From a delta proteobacterium MLS_D (GTDB lineage Bacteria > Desulfobacterota > Syntrophia > Syntrophales > UBA2210): a DNA stretch of 41,030 bases. Below, piece after piece: positions 34,036 to 41,030 of this stretch. The stretch lies in contig LQBH01000009.1 of assembly GCA_002030015.1 (NCBI GenBank), positions 1 to 41,030 of the forward strand, given 5' to 3'. The number at the start of each line of letters is the position of its first letter. Within the stretch, counting starts at the first letter, position 1. The notes beneath the pieces were generated by a model. The model was not told where the DNA came from and searched no databases. It saw nothing but the letters and a program-made list of their open reading frames with translations. Both the position numbers and the translations under genes were made by a program.

Positions 34036-35341
34036 TCGCTTTCACCTTTCCAAGAATTTTATTTGCCTTGATGGATTCGGCATTTACCGTAACGATACGG
34101 TTGAGCAGTGAGCTGTCTCCGTTTTTAAGGCAGACAGGAATGTAGGTATCGGAAAATCCCCTGAAGAGCCCCGTTGCCCTGTCTCGCTTACGTTCAACGA
34201 GAACGGAGAGGTCCGATCCCAGTGACCGGTTCAGGAATGCCGTCCTTTTTTCAGCTCCCAATTCTCGCAGGATACGGGCGCGTTCACGCTTGATGTGTTC
34301 GTCGATCTGATTTTCCATGACAGCCGCCCTTGTCCCGGGACGGCTGGAATAGGGGAAAACATGAAAGTAAGCCAGTGGCAGCGATTCCACAAAAATGGCC
34401 GTGTTTTCGAATTCCCGTTGTCCTTCTCCCGGAAAGCCGACCATGATATCGACTCCGATGGCCGTTTCGGGAGTGTGATCGAGAATACGGTACACCAGTT
34501 CCCGAAAGTGCGCTGTCGAATAGTCCCTGCCCATAAGGCGTAGAATGCCGTCGTCTCCGCTCTGGAGCGCCAGGTGCAGGTGGCGGCACAGGCGGCGCGA
34601 CGAACCGATAGTCTCCAGCAGGTCGTTGGTGATATCCATTGGTTCGAGAGAGCTTACGCGTATTCGTTCAAGCGAAGTATCGGCCTCGATCCGGCTGAGC
34701 AGTGATGCCAGGCCAGGAGACTGCGGCAGGTCCCTGCCGTAGTGACCCAGGTGTATCCCCGTAAGAACAATTTCGCGGTATCCCGAACCAATAAGGCCCT
34801 GAACGGCCTCGACGACGTCGTCGGCGGGAAGGCTTCTGCTCCGCCCGCGGGCGTACGGAATGATGCAGTAGGAGCAGAAGGTGTCGCATCCGTCCTGGAT
34901 CTTGAGATAGGCTCGCGTCTGGTCCTCCATGACCGTGACGGGGAGCGAGGAAAAAGGACGTCTGTGGTTTGTGTTACCGACGATGATCCGTCCGGAACGG
35001 TGCTCATCACGTTCGATGAAACGCGGGATGAGTTCCTTTGCCTCGTCGCCCGCGACGAGTGTAACCCCGTCGAGTACAGCCAGTCGTTCAGGGTCAATCT
35101 GGGCGTAGCATCCCGTAACCACGATAGGCGCTTCCGGGTTTCGCCGGTGGGCCCGCCGGACGAGCTGTCTCGACTGGTAATCCGTCTTAGAAGTAACGGT
35201 GCAGGTATTGACAATGTAGATGTCGGCCGACTCACGGAAATCGACGATATCGTGGTTCGACCGGCGAAGCGCCTCGATGATTCCGGCAGATTCGTAGTGG
35301 TTGACCTTGCAGCCCAGCGTGGCGATGGCGATTTTACTCAC
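34028..35341 (-). CDS. mtaB: tRNA t6A37 C2-methylthiotransferase
   Basis: MtaB adds a methylthio group to t6A37 of tRNA. The 437-residue protein has an N-terminal MTTase domain with three cluster cysteines (TLGCKVN, VNTCTVT, VTGCYAQ), a radical SAM core (CDTFCSYCIIPYARGRSRS region) and a C-terminal TRAM-like region with VLVERKRD. The start is GTG 35341, overlapping the end of mnmA by 8 nt. The t6A base it acts on depends on TsaB, encoded in this window at 24270. Classed as MtaB rather than MiaB by the TLGCKVN start and the typical VNTCTVTSKTD. Confidence 0.93.
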   Translation of the reverse strand: MSKIAIATLGCKVNHYESAGIIEALRRSNHDIVDFRESADIYIVNTCTVTSKTDYQSRQLVRRAHRRNPEAPIVVTGCYAQIDPERLAVLDGVTLVAGDEAKELIPRFIERDEHRSGRIIVGNTNHRRPFSSLPVTVMEDQTRAYLKIQDGCDTFCSYCIIPYARGRSRSLPADDVVEAVQGLIGSGYREIVLTGIHLGHYGRDLPQSPGLASLLSRIEADTSLERIRVSSLEPMDITNDLLETIGSSRRLCRHLHLALQSGDDGILRLMGRDYSTAHFRELVYRILDHTPETAIGVDIMVGFPGEGQREFENTAIFVESLPLAYFHVFPYSSRPGTRAAVMENQIDEHIKRERARILRELGAEKRTAFLNRSLGSDLSVLVERKRDRATGLFRGFSDTYIPVCLKNGDSSLLNRIVTVNAESIKANKILGKVKANG

Positions 35342-36401
35342 AGGGGATTCCCCTATCTATGATTCCACCCCCCAGCACCCGGTCATCGTCATAAAAAACA
35401 GCTGACTGACCCGGGGCGACAGCCTTCTGCGGGTGAAGAAAAATGACTTCCGCGATGTCGCCGTTCACGCCGGGCGAGACGGTGAGGGTGGATTCCACGC
35501 CGCTGTGACGGTAGCGGATGCGCGTTACGGCTTTAAAGGGGCCGGAGGGATCGAAATGCGGGTCGATCCATGAGAGCTCACGAACAGTAACTCCGGCGGC
35601 ATACTGGTCCTCGTCGCGTCCCACCACGACAGTGTTTGTATCCCGATCGATAGCGATGACGTAAAAGGGGCGTTCCGAGGCTATGCCCAGGCCGCGACGC
35701 TGGCCTATCGTAACAGAATGAATGCCCCGGTGCCGGCCCACGCTGGCACCGTCTTTCGTGACGATATTACCCGGCCTGAAACAATCACTGAAGCTGCTTG
35801 ATTCGATAAACGAACGGTAATCGTCGCCGGGAACGAAACATATTTCCTGGCTTTCACGCATCGACGCCACGGTAAGCCCCCGTTTTTCAGCCCATCTCCT
35901 GACCGCAGCCTTAGTGCTGTGTCCGTTCGGCAGAAGCAGTCGTGACAGGACCGTCCGGTCGAGACTGTAGAGAAAGTAGGATTGGTCCTTGTCGTTGTCC
36001 ACGCCGCGCAGGAGAGAAAAACAGCCGTCACCGTTCTGATCGACGCGGGCATAATGCCCGGTGGCGATGAATTCGATGTTCCCGGCATCGGCCTCGCGAA
36101 GGAGATAAGCAAACTTGATCGCCCTGTTGCAGACCACGCAGGGATTCGGGGTGCGTCCCCCGGCGTACTCACGCAGAAAATACTCAACCACGGCTTCGCG
36201 GAACCTTTCCGAAACGTCTCGGCGACAAAAATCGATGCCCATCGTTTCTGCAAGAGCTGCCGAACGGCCTGCGTTGTCGCTCTCGAACCCGACGTCGAGA
36301 AAAAGGCCTGTCACGTGATATCCCTGGTCCTTAAGGTACTGAGCGGCATAGGCGCTGTCGAGGCCGCCGCTGAAACCCACCAGCACTCCCGGGGTTTTCA
36401 T
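35334..36401 (-). CDS. mnmA: tRNA-specific 2-thiouridylase MnmA
   Basis: MnmA puts sulfur on U34 of tRNAs for Lys, Glu and Gln. The 355-residue product has the PP-loop SGGLDS (11-16), the catalytic Cys91 in CNRAIKF (E. coli Cys102) and the second Cys188 in SQEICFVPGDD. It is slightly shorter than the E. coli 368. It starts with ATG 36401 and is the first gene of an mnmA-mtaB-rnc-radical SAM run joined by overlaps of 8, 8 and 4 nt. Cysteine desulfurase genes are not adjacent. Confidence 0.96.
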   Translation of the reverse strand: MKTPGVLVGFSGGLDSAYAAQYLKDQGYHVTGLFLDVGFESDNAGRSAALAETMGIDFCRRDVSERFREAVVEYFLREYAGGRTPNPCVVCNRAIKFAYLLREADAGNIEFIATGHYARVDQNGDGCFSLLRGVDNDKDQSYFLYSLDRTVLSRLLLPNGHSTKAAVRRWAEKRGLTVASMRESQEICFVPGDDYRSFIESSSFSDCFRPGNIVTKDGASVGRHRGIHSVTIGQRRGLGIASERPFYVIAIDRDTNTVVVGRDEDQYAAGVTVRELSWIDPHFDPSGPFKAVTRIRYRHSGVESTLTVSPGVNGDIAEVIFLHPQKAVAPGQSAVFYDDDRVLGGGIIDRGIPCE

Positions 36402-36503
36402 AGTGCGCTATATCCCTGCAATTGTTTCAAGTCTCTATCCTGTATCAATCGCTGTGTCGAAGCAATGCATGGTTTCCGCTCGGGCGGAAGCTGCCATTGC
36501 ATA

Positions 36504-36519
36504 ATATATTCAAATATAT
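36504..36519. repeat. Perfect A/T-rich inverted repeat upstream of mnmA
   Basis: ATATATT (36504-36510) and AATATAT (36513-36519) form a perfect 7-bp inverted repeat with a 2-bp centre, about 100 bp upstream of mnmA. It could be an operator; chance is also possible in so A/T-rich a spot. Confidence 0.4.
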
Positions 36520-36613
36520 GGACGTTTAACTAACCCCGGGATGAGGGTTTGTCAATAAAAATGACATTTCACAGTAGAAGCGGCTTCCCCGGTCGGCCGG
36601 TCATTTATACATT

Positions 36614-36642
36614 TTGACATCATCGCGGGAATCTGTTTTACT
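36614..36642 (+). promoter_or_regulatory. Candidate promoter for the DUF2147 gene
   Basis: A consensus TTGACA (36614-36619) is 17 nt from TTTACT (36637-36642, four of six). It would give a leader of about 100 nt before the DUF2147 gene. Confidence 0.5.
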
Positions 36643-36749
36643 TCGACAGGCGCGAGGTTGGTTGAAGCCCCGAATTCCGTTATAGATTTTTTACGTTTTG
36701 ATGATCCGGTCCGCCCGGGCCGGGCGACTAACTTTCCCGGAGGTATGCC

Positions 36750-37205
36750 ATGAAAAAAGTACTCATTACATCTATGATTGCTGGTCTTTTCATGTTCCTG
36801 GTTCTCTGCGCGGTCGGCGACGCCGGGGCGGTGGACTCTGTCGAAGGATTCTGGACAAGTATCGATGAAGAAACAAACGAACCCACCGCTTTCTGGGAAC
36901 TGACCGTTCGTAACGGGGAACTGACCGGAACAATCGTCAAGCTGCCCGAGGGCAAGGATCCCGAGGCGGTCTGTGAGGAATGCAGTGATGAATACAAGGA
37001 CAAGCCCATCATCGGCACAACGTGGCTTCACTTGAAAAAGCGGAACGACGACGGTGTCTGGGAGGATGGCTTCATCATTGACTCGGGGAAGGGGAAACAA
37101 TATAAAGCGAAAGTATGGGCAGAAGATGGTGATCTGAAAGTTCGCGGATACATTGGTTTTCTCTATCGGACCCAGACGTGGAAACGAGTTGACGATCCCC
37201 GGTAA
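36750..37205 (+). CDS. Secreted DUF2147-family protein
   Basis: The 151-residue product has a signal peptide (about 1-27, ending GDAGA before VDSVEG) and a DUF2147 domain: VEGFWTSIDEE, ELTGTIVKL, the cysteine pair in CEECSDEYKDKPIIGT, then GKQYKAKVW, LKVRGYIGFLYRTQTWKRV. This fits the family's GxW start and RTQxWxR end. Members are periplasmic or secreted, of unknown role, often on lipid or stress-linked loci. ATG 36750 has GGAGG 7 nt upstream. It stands alone between mnmA (divergent) and the ydbH operon (convergent), beside GC-rich repeats. Confidence 0.9.
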   Translation: MKKVLITSMIAGLFMFLVLCAVGDAGAVDSVEGFWTSIDEETNEPTAFWELTVRNGELTGTIVKLPEGKDPEAVCEECSDEYKDKPIIGTTWLHLKKRNDDGVWEDGFIIDSGKGKQYKAKVWAEDGDLKVRGYIGFLYRTQTWKRVDDPR

Positions 37206-37287
37206 AAAAAGTTCCCGGTGACATGAAACGAATCAGACCCGACCGGTATAAGGTTTTTGATTGCCCGCCCCGACACCTCCATTCTGA

Positions 37288-37307
37288 CCCGCCCCCTTCA
37301 AGGCGGG
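37288..37307. repeat. Palindromic repeat unit 1 (REP-like)
   Basis: CCCGCC (37288-37293) and GGCGGG (37302-37307) flank an 8-nt loop, CCCTTCAA. The TTCAAGG core recurs in unit 2. Confidence 0.55.
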
Positions 37308-37361
37308 GGAAGAGGTAAAAGCTTTGTTTCTAGCAGCGATGCGTTTCCTGAGAAGGCTCGG

Positions 37362-37379
37362 CCTCTCTTCAAGGGGAGG
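37362..37379. repeat. Palindromic repeat unit 2 (REP-like)
   Basis: CCTCTC (37362-37367) pairs with GGGAGG (37374-37379), including one G-U pair, around TTCAAG. It shares the TTCAAGG loop with unit 1. Confidence 0.5.
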
Positions 37380-37401
37380 AGAATACGTAAAAGCGCAGTT
37401 C

Positions 37402-37422
37402 CCCCTCCCCTGGAGGGAGGGG
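37402..37422. repeat. Palindromic repeat unit 3 (REP-like)
   Basis: CCCCTCCC (37402-37409) pairs perfectly with GGGAGGGG (37415-37422) across CTGGA. The following GGGAGCGGGGG run resembles the dispersed GC-rich repeats found in many proteobacterial intergenic regions. Confidence 0.6.
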
Positions 37423-37510
37423 ACCAGGGAGCGGGGGATAAGAAACCGGATGTTTCAGAAAGGCAAATTAAGCATATATATAAAACGTCGAAAGGCCGGG
37501 TTATTTCACA

Positions 37511-37906
37511 TCACTGCAATTGGTTTTTCCTTACCCAATTTCGGTTTTTATCCTGCACGAAGTGGTTGTCGTTGGCGAGCCGGTACTGGCGGATGCGATT
37601 CTGGACCGCTACTTCCGTGACGGGTGTCCCTGTTTCTTTCGCGATAATCTGGAACAGCGTCCGACGATCGTTGTTCTCCGTGTTCACAAGGGACTTCACC
37701 CGGGCAGGCGCGTCGGGTTTCACCACGTCCACAAGGCCCGTCCAGGCTTCGCCGACGAGACCGTTATTTTTCGCTTCCAGCAGGGCGGGATAGCGCTGTT
37801 TCATGGAATCGACAACCGCGTTGCGGTCCTGGGAAACGGCCGCTCCGGCCCACAGGAGAAGCAGCGGAAGTATAAACGTTACAACGAAAATCATTTTTTT
37901 CTTCAT
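37511..37906 (-). CDS. ydbL: YdbL-family periplasmic protein
   Basis: The 131-residue product has a signal peptide (about 1-26, ending AAVSQ) and a short domain matching E. coli YdbL (DUF1318): an N-terminal helix, the NNGLVGEAWTGLVDVVKPDAP block, RVKSLVNTENNDRRTLFQIIAKETGTPVTEV-type central helices, and a WVRK end. YdbL in E. coli is encoded with YdbH and YnbE and acts as a chaperone for them. I start at ATG 37906 (AAAGG 10 nt upstream); GTG 37924 is possible. It is the last gene of the operon, 42 nt after the ynbE-like gene. Confidence 0.85.
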   Translation of the reverse strand: MKKKMIFVVTFILPLLLLWAGAAVSQDRNAVVDSMKQRYPALLEAKNNGLVGEAWTGLVDVVKPDAPARVKSLVNTENNDRRTLFQIIAKETGTPVTEVAVQNRIRQYRLANDNHFVQDKNRNWVRKNQLQ

Positions 37907-37948
37907 GGCACAGGCACCTTTCACAATGGTTATAATAACGGCGTCTTA

Positions 37949-38176
37949 TTATTTCTCCAGCATTTTTAGTTCATCTTCGGTGAACACATCCTCGATGCTG
38001 CCCTGGAAACTCAGGGCGTCGTCGAGAGCCCGCTGAACCTTGAGATTAATGTCCACCGTCACGTGAATGGGCGCGATTTCGACGCGATGTGTGGTATCCG
38101 CTGTAATGGTGTGCTGAGTACAGGCGGCGAGCGCCAGGACCGCCACGGAAACCGCCGGCCAAAGAAAATGTTTCAT
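37949..38176 (-). CDS. ynbE: YnbE-family lipoprotein
   Basis: A 75-residue lipoprotein: signal peptide with LAAC lipobox (Cys19), then a short conserved region IEIAPIHVTVDINLKVQ-like (EIAPIHVTVDINLKVQ) and an acidic helix (IEDVFTEDELKML). This matches E. coli YnbE (about 61 residues), an outer-membrane lipoprotein that pairs with the C-terminus of YdbH by beta-strand augmentation in phospholipid transport. AAGGAGAGAG lies just upstream of ATG 38176. It is placed between the ydbH- and ydbL-like genes, as in E. coli, which supports the call. Confidence 0.88.
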   Translation of the reverse strand: MKHFLWPAVSVAVLALAACTQHTITADTTHRVEIAPIHVTVDINLKVQRALDDALSFQGSIEDVFTEDELKMLEK

Positions 38177-38194
38177 AACTCTCTCCTTTGTTCG

Positions 38195-38216
38195 GGGTCG
38201 CGCGGTTGAACGACCC
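38195..38216 (-). other. Stem-loop between ydbH and ynbE genes
   Basis: GGGTCG and CGACCC (6 bp, perfect) enclose a 10-nt loop in the 68-nt gap, about 19 nt upstream of the ynbE start. A second 5-bp hairpin (TGACC/GGTCA, 38233-38247) covers the ydbH stop. No T run follows, so they may control message stability or the relative amounts of YdbH and YnbE rather than end transcription. Confidence 0.5.
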
Positions 38217-38244
38217 GTATTCCCCTTATTATTGACCGCTCAGG

Positions 38245-41030
38245 TCATTGAAAGTCAAGTAAATCTTCCAGTGTCCGGTCGATTGATTCACCGCTGGTCA
38301 TGACAAAACCAAGCGCCCTGTTGACCACTTCTTCCAGGTCGTTGATGTTAAAAACCAGGCTGCCGATTTCCTGGGGCGGATCGCCTCGGGCTCCCTTGCC
38401 GCGCAATTCAATCCGCGCACTGGTCTCACCGTTTATGCGTTTCAGGTCGACCGTCAGGTAGTCATATATAAAATCCCGCAGAGCTTCTTCAATGCGGTCC
38501 GCCACAATCTCGAGGTAGGCATGACCCGCCATGGCCTCGTTTATATAGTGCATAAGGGTGTCCATCCACTCTTCGTCGCGGATTCCCAGCCGGCCCGTAC
38601 CTGGCAGGGCATGGATGTAGCCGTTGTCCAGCATGACCCGTCCACTTTCGTAAGATACGGGAATGCGTCCGTTGACACAACCGCTGCCGTCTATTTTGCC
38701 GTCGGTCATGCGGGACAGGAGCGCGACGAAGTCGACGTTTTCCAGGTACAAATCGAGACGGGTGCTTTTCTCTGTCAGGTCGAATCGTGTCCCCCGCAGG
38801 GTAAACATGCCGTCCTCGGGCAGGTGCCATTGCATCATTTCCAGGAACAACCGATCCCGATCTTCCAGGCGGAAGGCCAGCCGTCCTTTCTGAGCTTCGA
38901 ATTTCCCGGAGCGGAAACGTTCCGCGGTAATAACCTGGTTGCCCGGCGTGGCAAGGGGATGCAGTGAATTAATAACAACTTTTCCGGCGATGCCGGTCAC
39001 GTCCAGGTCCTTCTCCCTGCTGGAGACAGCCCCCTTCCGAAGCGAGATCTCGACGCGCGGCGTTATCACCGGTCCGGCAAAGGTCACCGCAGCAACGGCA
39101 CGCGTTTCCCCGCTGATTCTTACGTCTCCCAGACCGGGAGCGAGCCGTATCAGTTCGTCATGCCCTGGCAGAGGTGACCAGTCCTGGACGAGCCGTGTTT
39201 TCCCCCGGGGGACGCCGTTTTCGAACGCCAGGTTTGCTTCAAAAGACAGGGAAGATGCTTCGAGAAGCTGCCAGATGCCTTCAATCCGCGCGCGTTTATC
39301 GTGAAAAGAAAGGCGTCCCGCGGGTCCCTGCCGTTCGATGCCGCCGCAGGCCACAGTTTCTACGGCGAAGCTTCCCTCTTCGGTTGTTCCGGTTCCCGCT
39401 GATGTGGGTAACGACAGTGTAATACCCTCGATGCGGACCGCTGGTTTGGAAAGAAGCAGAGATCCCCTGTCAAGATTGACGAGCGCCGACCAACCCCGAA
39501 AGCCTGATTTGTCGAAAAGCACTTCGGCCCGTGAGGCGAATGAACCGGTACGGAACAGCATGTCGTTCATCCGTATGTGAAGGGGGTTTCGAATAACCAT
39601 GTCAGCAACTGCCCGGCCGTCTCCGCCGGTGTCGGAAACGAAAGAAAGCAGAGGCATGCCCCGCCTGGCAGCAAGTTCGATTTCCTCGATGACGACGGGG
39701 AGTCTCGCGTCGTTCCGTGTGATACGACTCACGGACACCAGGCTGTTTCCGTCGAGATCGAACTTCAGTCCGGCCGGGTCGGCGAAGATCGTTCCTGTTC
39801 CCCTGAACAGGGCGTCTTCCAGCCGCATGGCGTCACCCGGTGTCGATACAGTGAGGGGGCCGGCGATGACTTCCGCTGTCTTTGCATCCAGGCTCCAGTC
39901 TCCCTTGCTCTTGAAATAAGCTGACAGGGTGCCCGAACCTTTGAAGGGAAGAGGATCGTCCGCGGAGCCGCGTCCGGCGGACAGCCGGGAGATCATTTTT
40001 TGGGGAACCTCGCCTTGAACGGCCCATTGAAAAAGTCCCTCTGCCGGAGCGGTGTTTTTTATCATCTCCGGCAGGGAAGGGTGGTTTCCGGCAATCGACA
40101 CTACTGCCCGCAGGGGTTCGACGATTCGCGCCGAAAGGGTGGATGCGCCCCCGCCGTCGTCGATTGTCAGATTGGCGTGATCCAGAACATAATCACCGTA
40201 TTGAAGACCAGACAGCCGCAACCCGCCTTCCAGGGTGCCGGAAGCGTCTTCGAGACGGGTTCGCGCGAAAAGAGATCCCTCTTCCAGATGTGCCTCGATG
40301 CCGGCAACGTCGACGACCACGGTTTTTATTTCCCCGGACAGGTCGAGAAGTCCCCATCCTTCATCGTGTTCTCCGCGACGCCACGAGGCTGAAAGATCAA
40401 ATGTACACGCAAGGGGAGATTCGCCGCTCTCGCGCGATACTCGCAACAGGCGGGCTTGTGCCGATCCCGTACGGGCCGTCGCATCGCCTTCGGCGACAAT
40501 GGAAACAGGAAGTCCCAAAGGATCAACACGCCCCGCCAGGGTGAGCCGCCGGCCTTCGGCGACGTCGAGACGAAACGAAAAGGGTATCGTGATGTTGATG
40601 CCCTCGTAATCCACGATAATCGAAGAGGAGGAAACCTGGAGCGTTTCAAGGGGAAGAGGGGGCGGCGTTGCAGAGGAAGAGGCCGTCGCGTTTTCGATCT
40701 CGGGGAGACCCGTATCGACAACCCCGTCCCTGACGGTAATCCGCCAGGTAAGCCCGCTCACCGCCGCCCGGTCGATATGCCCACGCAGAAGACCGGTGAA
40801 AGAATAATAGATCGAAAGGGAATCAACACACAAGCGGCCCTGCTGCACCGTGAGGCCGGTTGCGTAAATTCCTCTCGGTGTGACCGACTCCACGCGAATT
40901 TCCGGAGAATCGATTCCGGCACGTTCCATGTAGTCCGTGATCGCCCGTTCAAACAGCGGAGGGGCGAGCAGGACGACTGCCAGTGACAGTATCGCAAGCA
41001 ATGCGACTACTATCATCAATACCCGGCTTA
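38245..41030 (-). CDS. ydbH: YdbH-family AsmA-like inner-membrane protein (N-terminus cut by window edge)
   Basis: About 927 residues are present; the frame is open to the right edge (…SRVLMIVVALLAIL), so the true start is likely outside. It begins with one membrane anchor, followed by long beta-rich periplasmic sequence of the AsmA-like fold and a YdbH-type C-terminal region: DGKIDGSGCVNGRIPVSYESG and NGYIHALPGTGRLGI, ending in a helix (ESIDRTLEDLLDFQ). In E. coli, YdbH with YhdP and TamB carries phospholipid between membranes, with YnbE as outer-membrane partner. Here ynbE- and ydbL-like genes follow 68 and 42 nt apart. E. coli YdbH is about 880 residues. An in-frame TTG at 41019 and ATG at 41016 exist but split the anchor. 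Confidence 0.88.
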   Translation of the reverse strand, partial: SRVLMIVVALLAILSLAVVLLAPPLFERAITDYMERAGIDSPEIRVESVTPRGIYATGLTVQQGRLCVDSLSIYYSFTGLLRGHIDRAAVSGLTWRITVRDGVVDTGLPEIENATASSSATPPPLPLETLQVSSSSIIVDYEGINITIPFSFRLDVAEGRRLTLAGRVDPLGLPVSIVAEGDATARTGSAQARLLRVSRESGESPLACTFDLSASWRRGEHDEGWGLLDLSGEIKTVVVDVAGIEAHLEEGSLFARTRLEDASGTLEGGLRLSGLQYGDYVLDHANLTIDDGGGASTLSARIVEPLRAVVSIAGNHPSLPEMIKNTAPAEGLFQWAVQGEVPQKMISRLSAGRGSADDPLPFKGSGTLSAYFKSKGDWSLDAKTAEVIAGPLTVSTPGDAMRLEDALFRGTGTIFADPAGLKFDLDGNSLVSVSRITRNDARLPVVIEEIELAARRGMPLLSFVSDTGGDGRAVADMVIRNPLHIRMNDMLFRTGSFASRAEVLFDKSGFRGWSALVNLDRGSLLLSKPAVRIEGITLSLPTSAGTGTTEEGSFAVETVACGGIERQGPAGRLSFHDKRARIEGIWQLLEASSLSFEANLAFENGVPRGKTRLVQDWSPLPGHDELIRLAPGLGDVRISGETRAVAAVTFAGPVITPRVEISLRKGAVSSREKDLDVTGIAGKVVINSLHPLATPGNQVITAERFRSGKFEAQKGRLAFRLEDRDRLFLEMMQWHLPEDGMFTLRGTRFDLTEKSTRLDLYLENVDFVALLSRMTDGKIDGSGCVNGRIPVSYESGRVMLDNGYIHALPGTGRLGIRDEEWMDTLMHYINEAMAGHAYLEIVADRIEEALRDFIYDYLTVDLKRINGETSARIELRGKGARGDPPQEIGSLVFNINDLEEVVNRALGFVMTSGESIDRTLEDLLDFQ

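Larger units (their letters stand above)
36402..36749. other. Divergent intergenic region between mnmA and DUF2147 gene
   Basis: No gene is seen in these 348 bp. A plus-strand promoter candidate is listed at 36614-36642; a second possible pair is TTGGTT (36658-36663) and TATAGA (36681-36686), 17 nt apart. For mnmA, TTGACA occurs on the minus strand (complement of 36550-36555) but no good -10 follows. An A/T-rich dyad at 36504-36519 lies on the mnmA side. Confidence 0.5.
37206..37510. other. Convergent intergenic region with GC-rich palindromic repeats
   Basis: These 305 bp lie between the converging DUF2147 and ydbL-like genes. They contain three imperfect-to-perfect palindromes (37288-37307, 37362-37379, 37402-37422) and a GCGGGGG run. 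The open frames in this stretch have the repetitive Pro/Gly-rich composition of chance translation through repeats, and I do not call a gene. Confidence 0.6.

Noticed and set aside
37257-37793. A 178-codon plus-strand frame over the repeat cluster and ydbL
   Set aside because: Its Pro/Gly-rich first half is translation of the GC-rich repeats and its second half is antisense to the ydbL-like gene.
1-41030. tRNA, rRNA, CRISPR, insertion sequences, prophage, defence or toxin-antitoxin genes
   Set aside because: Both strands were read for these and none was seen; no direct-repeat array, transposase or integrase motif was found.

Overview
The window looks like chromosome from a Gram-negative, moderately GC-rich (by eye, mid-to-upper 50s %) deltaproteobacterium in the broad sense (Desulfobacterota, possibly Syntrophia-like). 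This rests on gene order (rpsB-tsf-pyrH-frr-uppS-cdsA-dxr-rseP-tsaB-psd-pssA), diderm envelope genes (NlpD-like lipoprotein, RseP, two AsmA-like proteins, YnbE/YdbL) and the mnmA-mtaB-rnc-radical SAM-era-der cluster. It is an inference from protein motifs and synteny only. No rRNA, tRNA, CRISPR, phage, transposon or toxin-antitoxin module was found; almost all of it is core genome.

Layout. 1-497: C-terminal end of a sensor kinase with a receiver domain. 644-1303: zinc-ribbon membrane protein of unknown role. 4606-1353 (minus): unknown protein, pcm, a DedA/VTT membrane protein, an NlpD-like LysM/degenerate-LytM lipoprotein and an MBL-fold hydrolase. 4888-8570 (plus): macro-domain protein overlapping a 1051-residue AsmA/YhdP-like protein, behind a good sigma70-type promoter. 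8709-12143: biotin carboxylase plus a divergent carboxyltransferase-biotin carrier subunit, behind a TTGACA promoter with a perfect 13-bp tandem repeat just upstream. 12317-15844: M23 peptidase, an intrinsic terminator, then secA. 15895-17106: argJ.

17389-29873 (plus) is a long biosynthetic stretch: translation (rpsB, tsf, frr), UMP kinase, a terminator after frr, isoprenoid/lipid carrier genes (uppS, dxr), phospholipid synthesis (cdsA, psd, pssA), the site-2 protease rseP, tsaB (t6A tRNA), asd, rsmD, coaD and an aspartate-type aminotransferase. 36401-29913 (minus) is an RNA-processing and GTPase cluster: mnmA, mtaB, rnc, an Elp3-like radical SAM gene, then era and der behind their own promoter.

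36750-37205 is a secreted DUF2147 protein, followed by GC-rich palindromic repeats. 41030-37511 (minus) is a complete ydbH-ynbE-ydbL-type operon; the ydbH start lies outside the window.

Together, CdsA/PssA/Psd make phosphatidylethanolamine, UppS/Dxr feed the undecaprenyl carrier, and the two AsmA-like proteins with YnbE/YdbL are candidates for moving phospholipid to the outer membrane. The most interesting items are the divergent carboxyltransferase with its repeat-bearing promoter, the active-site-less LytM protein beside pcm, the terminator placed almost on the secA start, the macro-AsmA overlap, and the YdbH-YnbE-YdbL operon outside the gammaproteobacteria.
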